Positions 7,148 to 14,959 of a DNA stretch of 23,064 nucleotides are shown here, piece by piece. Origin of the DNA: JAHEEL01 sp964195515. Lineage in GTDB: Bacteria > Actinomycetota > Acidimicrobiia > Spongiisociales > UBA5794. The translations under genes were made by a program, and so were the position numbers. The notes beneath the pieces are model-generated. The model was not told the DNA's origin and did not search any database. It saw nothing but the letters and a program-made list of their open reading frames with translations. The stretch is taken from NCBI GenBank assembly GCA_964195515.1, contig CAXMQO010000003.1, positions 1 through 23,064 of the forward strand, written 5' to 3'. Within the stretch, counting starts at the first letter, position 1; each line of letters opens with the position of its first letter.

Positions 7148-8188
7148 TCATTGGGACCGTGGCTGGCTGTGCCTACGCGCCCTAACGAGGACTACCTTGC
7201 CGGCGTGTCCGCCCCGCTCGAGCAACTCGTGAGCGTGAGCGGCCTCGGCCAACGGAACACGTTCCGTCACAATTGGCCTGATCTTCTCTTCTGCCAGCAA
7301 TTGCAGAAGAACCGCCAGGCGTTCCCGCTGCTCGACCTTCCCTGCATCTGGTGGCATCGGGGCTCGCTTGCCGTCGGGAATGAGCGCCAGGAACAGGCGC
7401 GTCAACAGGCTGGCTGGGATGATCCGTAGGCCGTACTTGGAGGTCGCAGCCACGCCGAACCACACCAATCGCCCACCCTTGCGAAGGGCCCGATACGACC
7501 GCCAGAGTTGGCGTGCGCCACCGATGGGGTCGAACACAACATCCACCCCGTCCCCGGTCAGGTTGCGGATGCGAGCGACGAAGTCCTCCGTGCGGTAGTC
7601 GATCGGCGTCGCCCCGAGCGCGGATACAAGCTCGTGGTTGTGCTGGGATGCCGTGCCATACATCTCCAGTTCGTCCAGACTTCCGAGCTCGAGCAGCGCA
7701 GTCCCAACACCTCCTGCCGCGCCTTGGACCAGTATGCGCTCTCCGTTCCGAACCTCGGCGGTCTGGTGCAGCATCAAGTCCGCAGTCAGATAGTCCGACA
7801 CCAGGCACACCGCTTCAGCGGAGTCGACCCCCGGCGGCACCGGGACCAGTTCGTCCGCCGGCAGGCAGACGAACTCTGCGTAACCGCCACCCTCGGAGTG
7901 CGGTCCTGAAGCGATCGCCTGCCCTACCTCGGCGCTTGCGACAGCCTCCCCGAGTTCGTCCACCACACCAACGATGTCGAGACCCGGGGTGAACGGCACC
8001 TTCGGCGTGCCGGGGAGTAGGCTGGAGCGTCGATGCATGAGATCGTATGCGGAGACTCCCGCGGCGAGAACCTTCACCCGTACCTCGCCGACCCCGGGCT
8101 CAGGGAGATCCTCTTCCACCACTTGCAGCACATCTGGCTCACCGTGTCTCGACACAACAACGCGATGGTTCTTCACGCCGGCACCCAT
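7148..8188 (-). CDS. medium-chain reductase (quinone oxidoreductase-like), copy 1
   Basis: This 346-aa zinc-independent medium-chain dehydrogenase/reductase probably uses NADPH to reduce a quinone or an activated alkene. The GroES-like domain spans about 8-130 (HGEPDVLQVVEEDLPEPGVGEV, then LAAGVSAYDLMHRR). The Rossmann domain carries GAAGGVG at 156-162, followed by LGATPIDYRTEDF and DVVFDPIGG. The cysteine cluster for structural zinc is absent. ATG 8188 has GGAGG (8204-8200) 11 bases upstream. GTG 8176 is an alternative that gives a more typical N-terminus (MKNHRVVVSRHG) and overlaps the TGA of a short upstream frame as GTGA. The C-terminal tail RARRHSQPRSQ is basic. Two related reductases lie elsewhere in the window. 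Confidence 0.92.
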   Translation of the reverse strand: MGAGVKNHRVVVSRHGEPDVLQVVEEDLPEPGVGEVRVKVLAAGVSAYDLMHRRSSLLPGTPKVPFTPGLDIVGVVDELGEAVASAEVGQAIASGPHSEGGGYAEFVCLPADELVPVPPGVDSAEAVCLVSDYLTADLMLHQTAEVRNGERILVQGAAGGVGTALLELGSLDELEMYGTASQHNHELVSALGATPIDYRTEDFVARIRNLTGDGVDVVFDPIGGARQLWRSYRALRKGGRLVWFGVAATSKYGLRIIPASLLTRLFLALIPDGKRAPMPPDAGKVEQRERLAVLLQLLAEEKIRPIVTERVPLAEAAHAHELLERGGHAGKVVLVRARRHSQPRSQ

Positions 8189-8274
8189 TCGAGGTCGATC
8201 CTCCGATTGCCAACGTTCGAGACCTCGGGTTCAGCATCACAGAACCGAGACCTGGGTGAGATGTTCATCTGCAT
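8173..8274 (-). CDS. possible 33-aa ORF upstream of the reductase
   Basis: On the minus strand, GAGGAG (8286-8281) lies 6 bases before ATG 8274, which opens a 33-codon frame (MQMNISPRSRFCDAEPEVSN and 13 more residues). Its TGA (8175-8173) overlaps an in-frame GTG of the reductase as GTGA. Ribosome binding site and overlap are as expected for translational coupling. The peptide has no recognisable domain, and it may be a leader rather than a functional protein. Confidence 0.35.
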   Translation of the reverse strand: MQMNISPRSRFCDAEPEVSNVGNRRIDLEWVPA

Positions 8275-8415
8275 CGGATTCTCCTCGGTCGTCTCCGGTG
8301 TCGCGATTTCTTCGCCGCACCCATCTTTGACCACACGATCACCCGCCGGTAGGGGATGTCTGCTCTGAGCCGCCTGTTCCCATCGCCCAACACTCGGACA
8401 CTCGTCGATCCGAGT

Positions 8416-9399
8416 TCAGTCGTGTGCGGCCACCTTGATGACGATTTTGCCCCGGGTGAGACCCTGTTCCTGATACCGGAGAGCCTCTGCAATGTCGCTC
8501 AGTGGGTAGACCCTGTCGATGACCGGCACAACGTCCCCTGACTCGAGGAGCCGGGTCAGGAACGAGACAGCCTTCTGATTGAACGGCTTCCACATGTGCA
8601 TGCCCATCGTGCGACTTCCCACGATCGAGGTCAGCGGTCCCACAACCGCGCCTTGGAACACTCCAGCAATGGATCCCGGCACCATGACGTAGACGCCGTC
8701 GGGACGCAGTGCCCGCCTCGACTCTCGAATCGAGCGATAGACCGCGATATCGAGGATCCGGTCGTATCGCTCCCCCGTCTTCGTGTAGTCCACCTCGGCG
8801 TAGTCGATCACGTGGTCTGCGCCAATCGATCTGAGCATGTCGAGTTTGCCGCCGCTGTCCACAGCGGTCACTTCGGCTCCGAAGGACTTCGCGATCTGCA
8901 CGGCGAACGGACCAATGTTTCCGCCGGCACCGTTGATCAACACCCGATGTCCGGGCTGGATCGACCGCTTGCCGCGAAGACCCTGTAGGGCCATGACTCC
9001 CGCCTGCGGTACGGACGCCGCCGCCTCGAACGTCAACCCGCTCGGCTTCGGGGCGAATGCATCCTCCGAAGCGCACACGTACTCCGCGAAGGCTCCGAAA
9101 CCGTGCTCGGTCAGGTCTCCAAAGACCTCGTCTCCCGGTCGGAATGTCTTCGCGTTCCCAGCGATCGCCTCTACCACACCGGCCACGTCCAGCCCGAGGC
9201 GTCGATTCTTCGGCACGCGCAACCCGGTGCCGAGGCGAGCGAACTTCGGCCGTCCCAGGAGATAGTCGACGTCGGCCATGTTGACCGACGACGCACGAAC
9301 GCGAACCAGAACTTCGTCTTCCCGCGGAACGGGCATAGCTACCTCTTCGAAACGAAGGACGTCAGGTGAACCGTATTCGGACCGCATGATCGCTTGGAT
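8416..9399 (-). CDS. NAD(P)-dependent medium-chain reductase, copy 2, likely ATC start
   Basis: This is a 327-aa zinc-independent medium-chain reductase. The GroES-like domain spans about 1-125 (YGSPDVLRFEEV, SSVNMADVDYLLGRP), the Rossmann motif GAGGNIG lies at 157-163 and SIGADHVIDY follows. Start choice: the family usually begins MKAI----YGSPDVL, and here the aligned codon is ATC at 9399, with GAGGAG (9411-9406) 6 bases upstream. The next ATG (9387) lies 18 bases from that site and would remove part of the first strand. If ATC is not used, the gene is 8416-9387 (323 aa). The frame stays open much further upstream, but that part overlaps the divergent gene and is not protein-like. The divergent neighbour is an SRPBCC protein. 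Confidence 0.9.
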   Translation of the reverse strand: MQAIMRSEYGSPDVLRFEEVAMPVPREDEVLVRVRASSVNMADVDYLLGRPKFARLGTGLRVPKNRRLGLDVAGVVEAIAGNAKTFRPGDEVFGDLTEHGFGAFAEYVCASEDAFAPKPSGLTFEAAASVPQAGVMALQGLRGKRSIQPGHRVLINGAGGNIGPFAVQIAKSFGAEVTAVDSGGKLDMLRSIGADHVIDYAEVDYTKTGERYDRILDIAVYRSIRESRRALRPDGVYVMVPGSIAGVFQGAVVGPLTSIVGSRTMGMHMWKPFNQKAVSFLTRLLESGDVVPVIDRVYPLSDIAEALRYQEQGLTRGKIVIKVAAHD

Positions 9400-9511
9400 A
9401 GTGGTCTCCTCTGATTCGGGAGCCTTGCTCGGTGGCAAAAGCCTCTGGATAACGGTACCGAACGCCCGGATACTGGGAACGGCTTTGCGCCATCGCTCCC
9501 CAGGAGGCTCT

Positions 9512-10219
9512 ATGCGGACGCAGTTGATGATCATGGCGATCGTCGGAGTCGTCTTCGTTGCGGCTGTTGCGATCGTGGTGGGGTTGGTGTGGTGGTTGGG
9601 TTGGATGAGTGGACTAGCTCTGTCACTCGGGATCTTCGGCCTATTGGCCGTTCTGTACTTCTGTGTCGTCAAGCCCTGGCACATGCGGTGGGGAGCCACC
9701 GATGAGGAGGTAACCAGAACGATGCCGGGTGACGAGTTGATACCCAACGCTGGCTCCACAACGCGGGCTATCAGCATTGCAGCAACGCCTGCGGATGCAT
9801 GGCCGTGGTTGGTTCAGATCGGATACGGCAAGGCCGGGTGGTACAGCTACGACTGGAGCGACAACGATTTCAAGCCGAGTGCCGATCGCGTCCTCCCCGA
9901 ATACCAGGACCTCCGGGTCGACGACAAGATTCTGATGATGCCCGACATGGGATTCGTGGTGGAGTCGATCGATGAGGAACGCTCGATCGTCAGCGTATTG
10001 GAGGACGGGTCAACGAGTTGGTGCCTTGCCTTGTACCCCGCTGCAAGCGGTGGCAGCAGGCTCGTGAGCCGATGGCGTCCGAAGTTCGATGTCACGCCTG
10101 CGACTGTGGCCATGATCGCGTTGACGGAGCCAGGCACCTTCATCATGGAACAGAAGATGCTGCGCACGATTCGCGATCGGGCCGAGATGTCGCCCGTCAC
10201 CCCTCCATCGTCGGCCTAG
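9512..10219 (+). CDS. membrane-anchored SRPBCC-like protein
   Basis: This 235-aa protein begins with two adjacent membrane helices (about 5-28 and 31-52), then a soluble domain resembling the SRPBCC/START-like lipid- or hydrophobic-ligand-binding fold. Recognisable pieces are TTRAISIAATPADAWPWLVQ (opening strand and helix), GWYSYDWSDN, PEYQDLRVDD and a C-terminal amphipathic helix (MIALTEPGTFIMEQKMLRTI). ATG 9512 was chosen because AGGAGG (9502-9507) precedes it by 4 bases; the longer open frame overlaps the divergent reductase and has no protein character upstream. A weak promoter, TTGCTC (9425) 17 bases from GATAAC (9448), may drive it. The ligand is unknown. Confidence 0.85.
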   Translation: MRTQLMIMAIVGVVFVAAVAIVVGLVWWLGWMSGLALSLGIFGLLAVLYFCVVKPWHMRWGATDEEVTRTMPGDELIPNAGSTTRAISIAATPADAWPWLVQIGYGKAGWYSYDWSDNDFKPSADRVLPEYQDLRVDDKILMMPDMGFVVESIDEERSIVSVLEDGSTSWCLALYPAASGGSRLVSRWRPKFDVTPATVAMIALTEPGTFIMEQKMLRTIRDRAEMSPVTPPSSA

Positions 10220-10241
10220 CGACCGCGCGACTCCACATCCG

Positions 10242-10940
10242 CTACGACCGGCCGATGCCCCGGCGACGGTCGTCGATCCTGTGAATGATCGCTGCGCTGA
10301 AGATCGCTATGGCAGCGCCGAGCGCCGCGCCGGCGGCGGCGTCCGTCAGCCAGTGTGCGCGCAGATAGACCCGGCTGAGCGCCATCACGACGACGAATGC
10401 GGCGGCGAGCAACTCGAGATTCCGCCGTTTCGGACCGGCTCTGACCAGGACGATCACCGCGGCCAGGGCGATCACCGCCCCGGCGACGGCGTGGCCGGAG
10501 GGAAACGACCAACTCGTCGTTTCGACGAGTGGCAGCGGTGGACGAACCCTCTCATACACGTCCTTCACCGGTCCGATAAGGGCTTGAGAGACCACCATCG
10601 CGGATACCCACGTAGCGAAGGCGTCCCACCGACGTCGCCATGCCAGCCAAGCGGCTACGCCGACCATCAACGGCCACGTGACCCAAACGCTCCCGACGAA
10701 ATCGAGGACCTTCGCCGCGGCAACCGCCGGATCCCACTCGGCAGCCACCGCCCAGCGATACACGACGTCGTCGAGTGATTGCACCACATCGGCGGACACA
10801 GGAATGGCCAACGCAAGGAAGAGCAGAGCGCTGAGCATCCACAGCACGAACGCAACCTGCCAAGCGAGCGGGTGGTCGTGGAGGAGAGGATCCGACTGCA
10901 GTCGCCCATCGGATCCGGCGGGTAGGTTCTCCGCGCTCAT
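10242..10940 (-). CDS. PAP2-family membrane phosphatase, intact motifs
   Basis: This 232-aa integral membrane protein carries all three lipid-phosphatase motifs: KDVYERVRP (K126...R133-P134), PSGH (147-150) and SRVYLRAHWLTD (R190, H196, D200). Such enzymes dephosphorylate lipid phosphates such as undecaprenyl pyrophosphate or phosphatidate at the outer face of the membrane. About six helices are predicted. ATG 10940 is preceded by GGAGGAGAG, a strong ribosome binding site; an upstream in-frame GTG (10985) is possible but lacks one. It is the last gene of the leftward operon starting at 17439, 48 bases after the flippase-like gene. It is the only PAP2 domain in the operon with complete catalytic residues. 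Confidence 0.93.
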   Translation of the reverse strand: MSAENLPAGSDGRLQSDPLLHDHPLAWQVAFVLWMLSALLFLALAIPVSADVVQSLDDVVYRWAVAAEWDPAVAAAKVLDFVGSVWVTWPLMVGVAAWLAWRRRWDAFATWVSAMVVSQALIGPVKDVYERVRPPLPLVETTSWSFPSGHAVAGAVIALAAVIVLVRAGPKRRNLELLAAAFVVVMALSRVYLRAHWLTDAAAGAALGAAIAIFSAAIIHRIDDRRRGIGRS

Positions 10941-10988
10941 CTCTCCTCCGCCCACGTGACGGCTGGCCTGCATCGGCGGAACCACCCC

Positions 10989-12161
10989 CTAGGCACCGCC
11001 GGTCTCAGCGATCGTCCCCGGTTCGTAGTCATATGCGTCACCGGCGAGCGCTGCTCGCTGTTCCTCACTCATCTTCCAACTCTTGTTCACCCGCCAGATC
11101 ACATAGGAGATGAGACCGAGCGGAATCGGAAGGAGATAGGTGACAGCCCTGAAGACCAGAATCGCTGCAACAACCTGGGCGCTGGTGATGTCGTCCAGTC
11201 CGATCGTCAGCACAGCGGCATAGCCGAGTTCTACCACCCCCACGCCTCCGGGAGTCACCGGGAGCGCCGAGATCAACCGTACGAAGGCGAAGGCGGCCAG
11301 AACCGTGATCCAACTCAGCTCCTCCTGCGATACCCCTACGTGGCGCAAGGCGACGAGCAGAACCAGGTAGAGCGAGACGTGGCTGAGCAGGGTGGCGACG
11401 GTGAGCCACAGCCATCGATGCCGAAGGAGCCCGATCGTGTCGGTTCGGAATGCCGAGGACCGCTCGCCCCATCCTTCAATCGGCCCCTTGCGGAAGAGCC
11501 TGCGACCCCAGTTGACGACACTCCCAACGCCCTGACCGACCGCCCGAGCCAGGCGATCGCTTCGAAGCAGGAGGCCGAACACGACAACCGCACCGACCAA
11601 GATGATGATGCCGATGGCCGCAGCCGTCACGCGTGCTGGAGAGAGTTCCCCGTCCAGAGCCAGCAGTGCAAGCGCTAGCACTGGCATGCCGAGCTTCACG
11701 AAGTTGTTCCATATGCCGGTCACGACCGCAGACCGCCCGATCGATGCAATCGTGAAACCCCATGACGTGAGCATGGCGATCGAGACGCCAACGCCAATCA
11801 CGCCTCCACCGGGCATTGTGTTCGAGACGGCCGTCGAAGCCTGGTTCACCACCGCCGCCTCTCGAAGGCGAAGCCCGGGTAGGGCAGCTGTCAGCACGAA
11901 CCAGTAGGTGATCAGATTCCACAATCCGAACGCAACGAGGGACCCGAGCTCCAGACCGGTCATGGCCCGGATCGTGTCGAACACGTCGCCGTAGTCAGCG
12001 ATCAGGGGCATGACCCCGAGGAAGATGCCCGCAACGATCGCCAGCGAGATCAGCGCCTGAACGATCCGCTTCCACGGGAGCCGCCGGCGGTGTTCAGTCT
12101 GGTCGGCTGCGGCGGCTGAGGTGCCCGCAGAGTCGGCATCGGATGGGGTTCCGTCGCTCAC
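10989..12161 (-). CDS. flippase-like membrane protein (LPG synthase TM family)
   Basis: This 390-aa polytopic protein belongs to the lysylphosphatidylglycerol-synthase transmembrane/UPF0104 family (PF03706 type), the membrane domain of MprF-like proteins and stand-alone lipid flippases. The family hallmark near the C-terminus is PVTPGGVGVVELGYAAVL, followed by VFRAVTYLLPIPLGL; about eight helices start at residue 33. The N-terminus (1-30) is polar and Ala/Ser-rich, the last 30 residues are soluble and acidic. No aminoacyl-transferase domain is attached, so it probably moves a lipid or glycolipid rather than synthesising aminoacyl-PG. GTG 12161 overlaps the stop of the lipoprotein gene by 4 bases (GTGA), indicating coupled translation. 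Substrate unknown. Confidence 0.9.
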   Translation of the reverse strand: MSDGTPSDADSAGTSAAAADQTEHRRRLPWKRIVQALISLAIVAGIFLGVMPLIADYGDVFDTIRAMTGLELGSLVAFGLWNLITYWFVLTAALPGLRLREAAVVNQASTAVSNTMPGGGVIGVGVSIAMLTSWGFTIASIGRSAVVTGIWNNFVKLGMPVLALALLALDGELSPARVTAAAIGIIILVGAVVVFGLLLRSDRLARAVGQGVGSVVNWGRRLFRKGPIEGWGERSSAFRTDTIGLLRHRWLWLTVATLLSHVSLYLVLLVALRHVGVSQEELSWITVLAAFAFVRLISALPVTPGGVGVVELGYAAVLTIGLDDITSAQVVAAILVFRAVTYLLPIPLGLISYVIWRVNKSWKMSEEQRAALAGDAYDYEPGTIAETGGA

Positions 12162-13009
12162 TCGAATCCCCGGTATCCGGCCTGGCGAGCGAGCTCATAG
12201 AGTTCCTCCATTGGGTACATCCCAACGGCTCGGGCCACGTCGGATTTCACAGATTGCGCACCCTCACCCTCGGCGTCGATGTCGTATCGGATGCAGCCAC
12301 CCTCGAAGGTGTAGAACCAGCGGGCTTTGTACACCGGTTCTTCGACATCATCCTCGATCTCCTCCAGCGCCGCGTCGAAGTCGAGACCGGACTCCTCATC
12401 GCCTCCGACGCGACGCAAGCTCACCGTCTGAGTGTCCACTTCGGCGTCATCGATGATGATCACCGGCGTTCCGGTGGCATGGGCGGACGCGATCGTCTCC
12501 GAAATGGGCGCGTCCGATTCGTCGAGAGTTGCGCTGATATCGCGTCCCCGAACCGACTCGCTCATGAGGTGGGCGACGACCGAGACTGCATAGTTGTGAT
12601 GGCGGTTCGCTACGGGGATAACCACGAAGGCGAAGTCGGCGTTCTGTTCAAGAATCTCGACCGAGAGGTCGACGTCTCGTTCGTCGGAAGTGACCGGGCG
12701 TGCTCCCCCGACATCACATGACGGCAGGAGGGTGACCCGTAGGAACTCCAGCCCCATGCGATCGGAATCGAGGGTGAAGTAGGCCTGGCCGCTGCGCGCC
12801 TGCACATGCTCGAACTGCCACCCCGGACGCAGCGCATCAACACAGGGGATGTAATCGGTGCCGGGAACCGCCTGCGCCGTGAGAATGATGCTGGTACTGA
12901 GCTCCTGGGACGAGCCTTCACATTCGACGATTCGCCGACCCAACTGCTGCTCACCGCACCCCACCGAGAGCACCGCAAGAACACAGACTGCGAATACGAG
13001 ACGCCGCAT
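12158..13009 (-). CDS. lipoprotein of unknown function in the lipid operon
   Basis: This 283-aa protein has a lipoprotein signal peptide, MRRLVFAVCVLAVLSVGC, with modified Cys18. The mature domain (19-283) is mixed, with four or five further cysteines (CEGSS, IPCVD, PSCDVG, GGCIRYD), probably disulfide-bonded, and an acidic stretch DFDAALEEIEDDVEE around 215-230. I do not recognise the fold, and it is not related to the three-copy lipoprotein family in this window. ATG 13009 overlaps the stop of the PAP2-kinase gene by one base (TGATG), and its own stop overlaps the next start by 4 bases (GTGA). So it is translated between a kinase-fusion and a flippase-like protein and is probably an exported partner. 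The upstream extension of the open frame overlaps the preceding gene and is unlikely. Confidence 0.88.
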   Translation of the reverse strand: MRRLVFAVCVLAVLSVGCGEQQLGRRIVECEGSSQELSTSIILTAQAVPGTDYIPCVDALRPGWQFEHVQARSGQAYFTLDSDRMGLEFLRVTLLPSCDVGGARPVTSDERDVDLSVEILEQNADFAFVVIPVANRHHNYAVSVVAHLMSESVRGRDISATLDESDAPISETIASAHATGTPVIIIDDAEVDTQTVSLRRVGGDEESGLDFDAALEEIEDDVEEPVYKARWFYTFEGGCIRYDIDAEGEGAQSVKSDVARAVGMYPMEELYELARQAGYRGFE

Positions 13010-14802
13010 CAGATGAATCCCTGCCCGCGTATGTTGTCGATGATGAACGAGATGAGGATCAGAATGGCAAGGACCGTCACCACAGTCATGCCAATCCGAC
13101 GGTGCGACCACCGTTGGATCGAGATCCGTTCACGTGCCGGCGCTAGGTCTCTGAACGACTGAACAAGGTCAATTCTCCGATCCTTGCGAACGGTCCGCAG
13201 CATGCTTCGGGATTGCGACGGCACGCTCACGCTGCGCGTAGCGGCGAATGCCTCGGCGACGTCATCAGGCGAGAAGAACTGGAGCGCCCGGTTGTAGACC
13301 CGCTCGGGATCGGAGCTCAATGCCAGGACCAGCATCATGTTGGCAAGGTCGACGGCCTGGCGCCACGGCGTTGGTCGCACCTGGCCGAACGCCACGTCGA
13401 TCAAGACCACATGCCCGTCTCGCACCATGATGTTGGCCGGCTTGACGTCGCGGTGGGCAAGCCCGGCGTCCCAGAGGCGTCGAATCACCTCGAGTCCTTC
13501 GTCGATCTGATCGTCGGTCAGTTCGACCTCGCTGATCTCGACCGCGCCATCGAGAAACTCGGTGACGATCAGGTACTCGCGCTCGGGGGTGATCTCGACG
13601 AAGCCGTATGGGAGTGCGCACGGAATACCTGCATCGCGCATCACCCGCATCATGTAGTCCTCGTACTCCACGAGCCGCCGAACGGAGGTGAACTTGACTT
13701 CGTCTTCCAGCGTGCCGTAGACCACGGTCCGCCCCCACTTGTACCACCGGTCCGCTCGGAGGTGGCTCTGTGCATAGAGCTTGGCGAAGATCATCGATGA
13801 CTCATCCGAGTCCGGGCTACGACGCACGTTCATCTGCAGGGGAGTCGATCCGGCACTGCCCGCCAGCCCGACATACCCCAGGTAGGTCACCTCTAGGCCA
13901 AGCTGATCGTGAACCGCGTTCTTGATGGCCTCCCCGCGATCGCCGCCGATGTCGAGATGTGCCGACTTCCCATGCGAATACGTGACGGGGAACACTGCGT
14001 CGGGAACGAACAATTTGAAGACGACGACCGTAGCCGCGAGAGCGAACATGGCGGCGACTGCCGCGTCCGACGGATGATCCACACCCAGATAGACCCGCGC
14101 GACGACCGCAAGGACAATCACGACGCCGCCCCCAATGAACCACCGATTGCGCCATTTCCCCTTTGGGATGAGGGAGTAGCCGATCACTCCGAGCGTGGCA
14201 GCGACGGACGCCACCGGCACGGACGGATGCGAGTAGCCCTCCCATGGAACAAGGATTTCGACGAGGGGCCTGGGTCGTGCAACCGCATAAACCATCCCGG
14301 AGGTCACAAGGTCGACGAGGAGGAAGACCGCCATCCCGGCCACGAGGTGACGCCATCGCCGGTAGAAGATCAGGGCGAGAATCACTCCCCATCGAACCAC
14401 ACGGATGAACAGATCGGCCGTGAGGAGGTTGATGCCCTTGAAGAATGCCGTCGCCGCGTCGGTTCGCATCTCTTCCAGACGGAGCAGTATCCGCAGGTCT
14501 TGTCTCGTCCACCAGTCTGGCGACCCGCCGACAAGGAAGAGCAAAGCCCAGATGAGGAGTCCCAGGAGCGCGATCACGGCCCAGAACGTTCCGGTACCCC
14601 TGAACTCTCGAGGCAGCGCCTCCTTCTCACCTGACGGGCGTCTTCGCCGGCCGGCGAAACGCACTCCGGCGATGCGCACGACACGACGCTCTCCGATCTG
14701 ACCAAGATCGGAGCTTGGACCGACTGGGCCGGTGGTGGTGCCGTCGATCACCTCGGGTGAATCAGCGTCGGGTGAGATCTTCCCTCCTAGAGACGATCTC
14801 AT
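13009..14802 (-). CDS. degenerate PAP2 domain fused to kinase-like domain, C-terminal TM
   Basis: This 597-aa fusion has a polar basic N-terminus (1-70), a PAP2-like membrane region (about 73-265), a soluble kinase-like domain (about 275-535) and a C-terminal helix (571-589). The PAP2 part keeps the third motif (R236, H243, D246), but PSGH is PSVP at 193-196, removing the catalytic His, and the Lys of KX6RP is Gly169. The kinase-like part keeps Lys341 (IFAKLYA), HRDVKPAN at 450-457 (D452, N457) and Asp469 in LIDVAFG, so it could be active. ATG 14802 has no good ribosome binding site; AGGAGGG (14788-14782) lies inside the frame, 3 bases before an ATC codon (14778), so the true start may be internal. 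Its substrate could be a lipid, a glycolipid or a protein. Confidence 0.88.
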   Translation of the reverse strand: MRSSLGGKISPDADSPEVIDGTTTGPVGPSSDLGQIGERRVVRIAGVRFAGRRRRPSGEKEALPREFRGTGTFWAVIALLGLLIWALLFLVGGSPDWWTRQDLRILLRLEEMRTDAATAFFKGINLLTADLFIRVVRWGVILALIFYRRWRHLVAGMAVFLLVDLVTSGMVYAVARPRPLVEILVPWEGYSHPSVPVASVAATLGVIGYSLIPKGKWRNRWFIGGGVVIVLAVVARVYLGVDHPSDAAVAAMFALAATVVVFKLFVPDAVFPVTYSHGKSAHLDIGGDRGEAIKNAVHDQLGLEVTYLGYVGLAGSAGSTPLQMNVRRSPDSDESSMIFAKLYAQSHLRADRWYKWGRTVVYGTLEDEVKFTSVRRLVEYEDYMMRVMRDAGIPCALPYGFVEITPEREYLIVTEFLDGAVEISEVELTDDQIDEGLEVIRRLWDAGLAHRDVKPANIMVRDGHVVLIDVAFGQVRPTPWRQAVDLANMMLVLALSSDPERVYNRALQFFSPDDVAEAFAATRSVSVPSQSRSMLRTVRKDRRIDLVQSFRDLAPARERISIQRWSHRRIGMTVVTVLAILILISFIIDNIRGQGFI

Positions 14803-14959
14803 ACTCGCAGAGTCGCGCCGACTCCGTATCAGATTCGGCGACCCCTCGTGTGTCCCTTCCCTCGGAGCGTGGCGCCAGCCAGTGCGGAGCCACGTCCCGA
14901 TCCAGCGGTACGTCCGCCCGAACGACCCGCAACCAGATCTGAGATTGACCGTCGCTCAA
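14762..14959 (-). CDS. possible 65-aa ORF bridging two operon genes
   Basis: The largest gap in the operon (14803-14955) is spanned by an open frame. TTG 14959 overlaps the TGA of the preceding gene as TTGA and has GGAG (14972-14969) 9 bases upstream. The 65-aa product is polar and charged, with RADVPLDRDVAPHWLAP in the middle and SRREDLTRR at the end, and no signal peptide or membrane helix. Its 3' end overlaps the annotated start of the PAP2-kinase gene by 41 bases, less if that gene starts internally. Third-position GC is about 68%, compatible with coding but not decisive. Confidence 0.33.
   Translation of the reverse strand: MSDGQSQIWLRVVRADVPLDRDVAPHWLAPRSEGRDTRGVAESDTESARLCEYEIVSRREDLTRR

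Noticed and set aside
9400..9777. N-terminal extension of the second reductase frame (about 126 residues)
   Set aside because: It overlaps the divergent SRPBCC gene and its ribosome binding site, and the residues are low-complexity Thr/Pro/Ala without family similarity.
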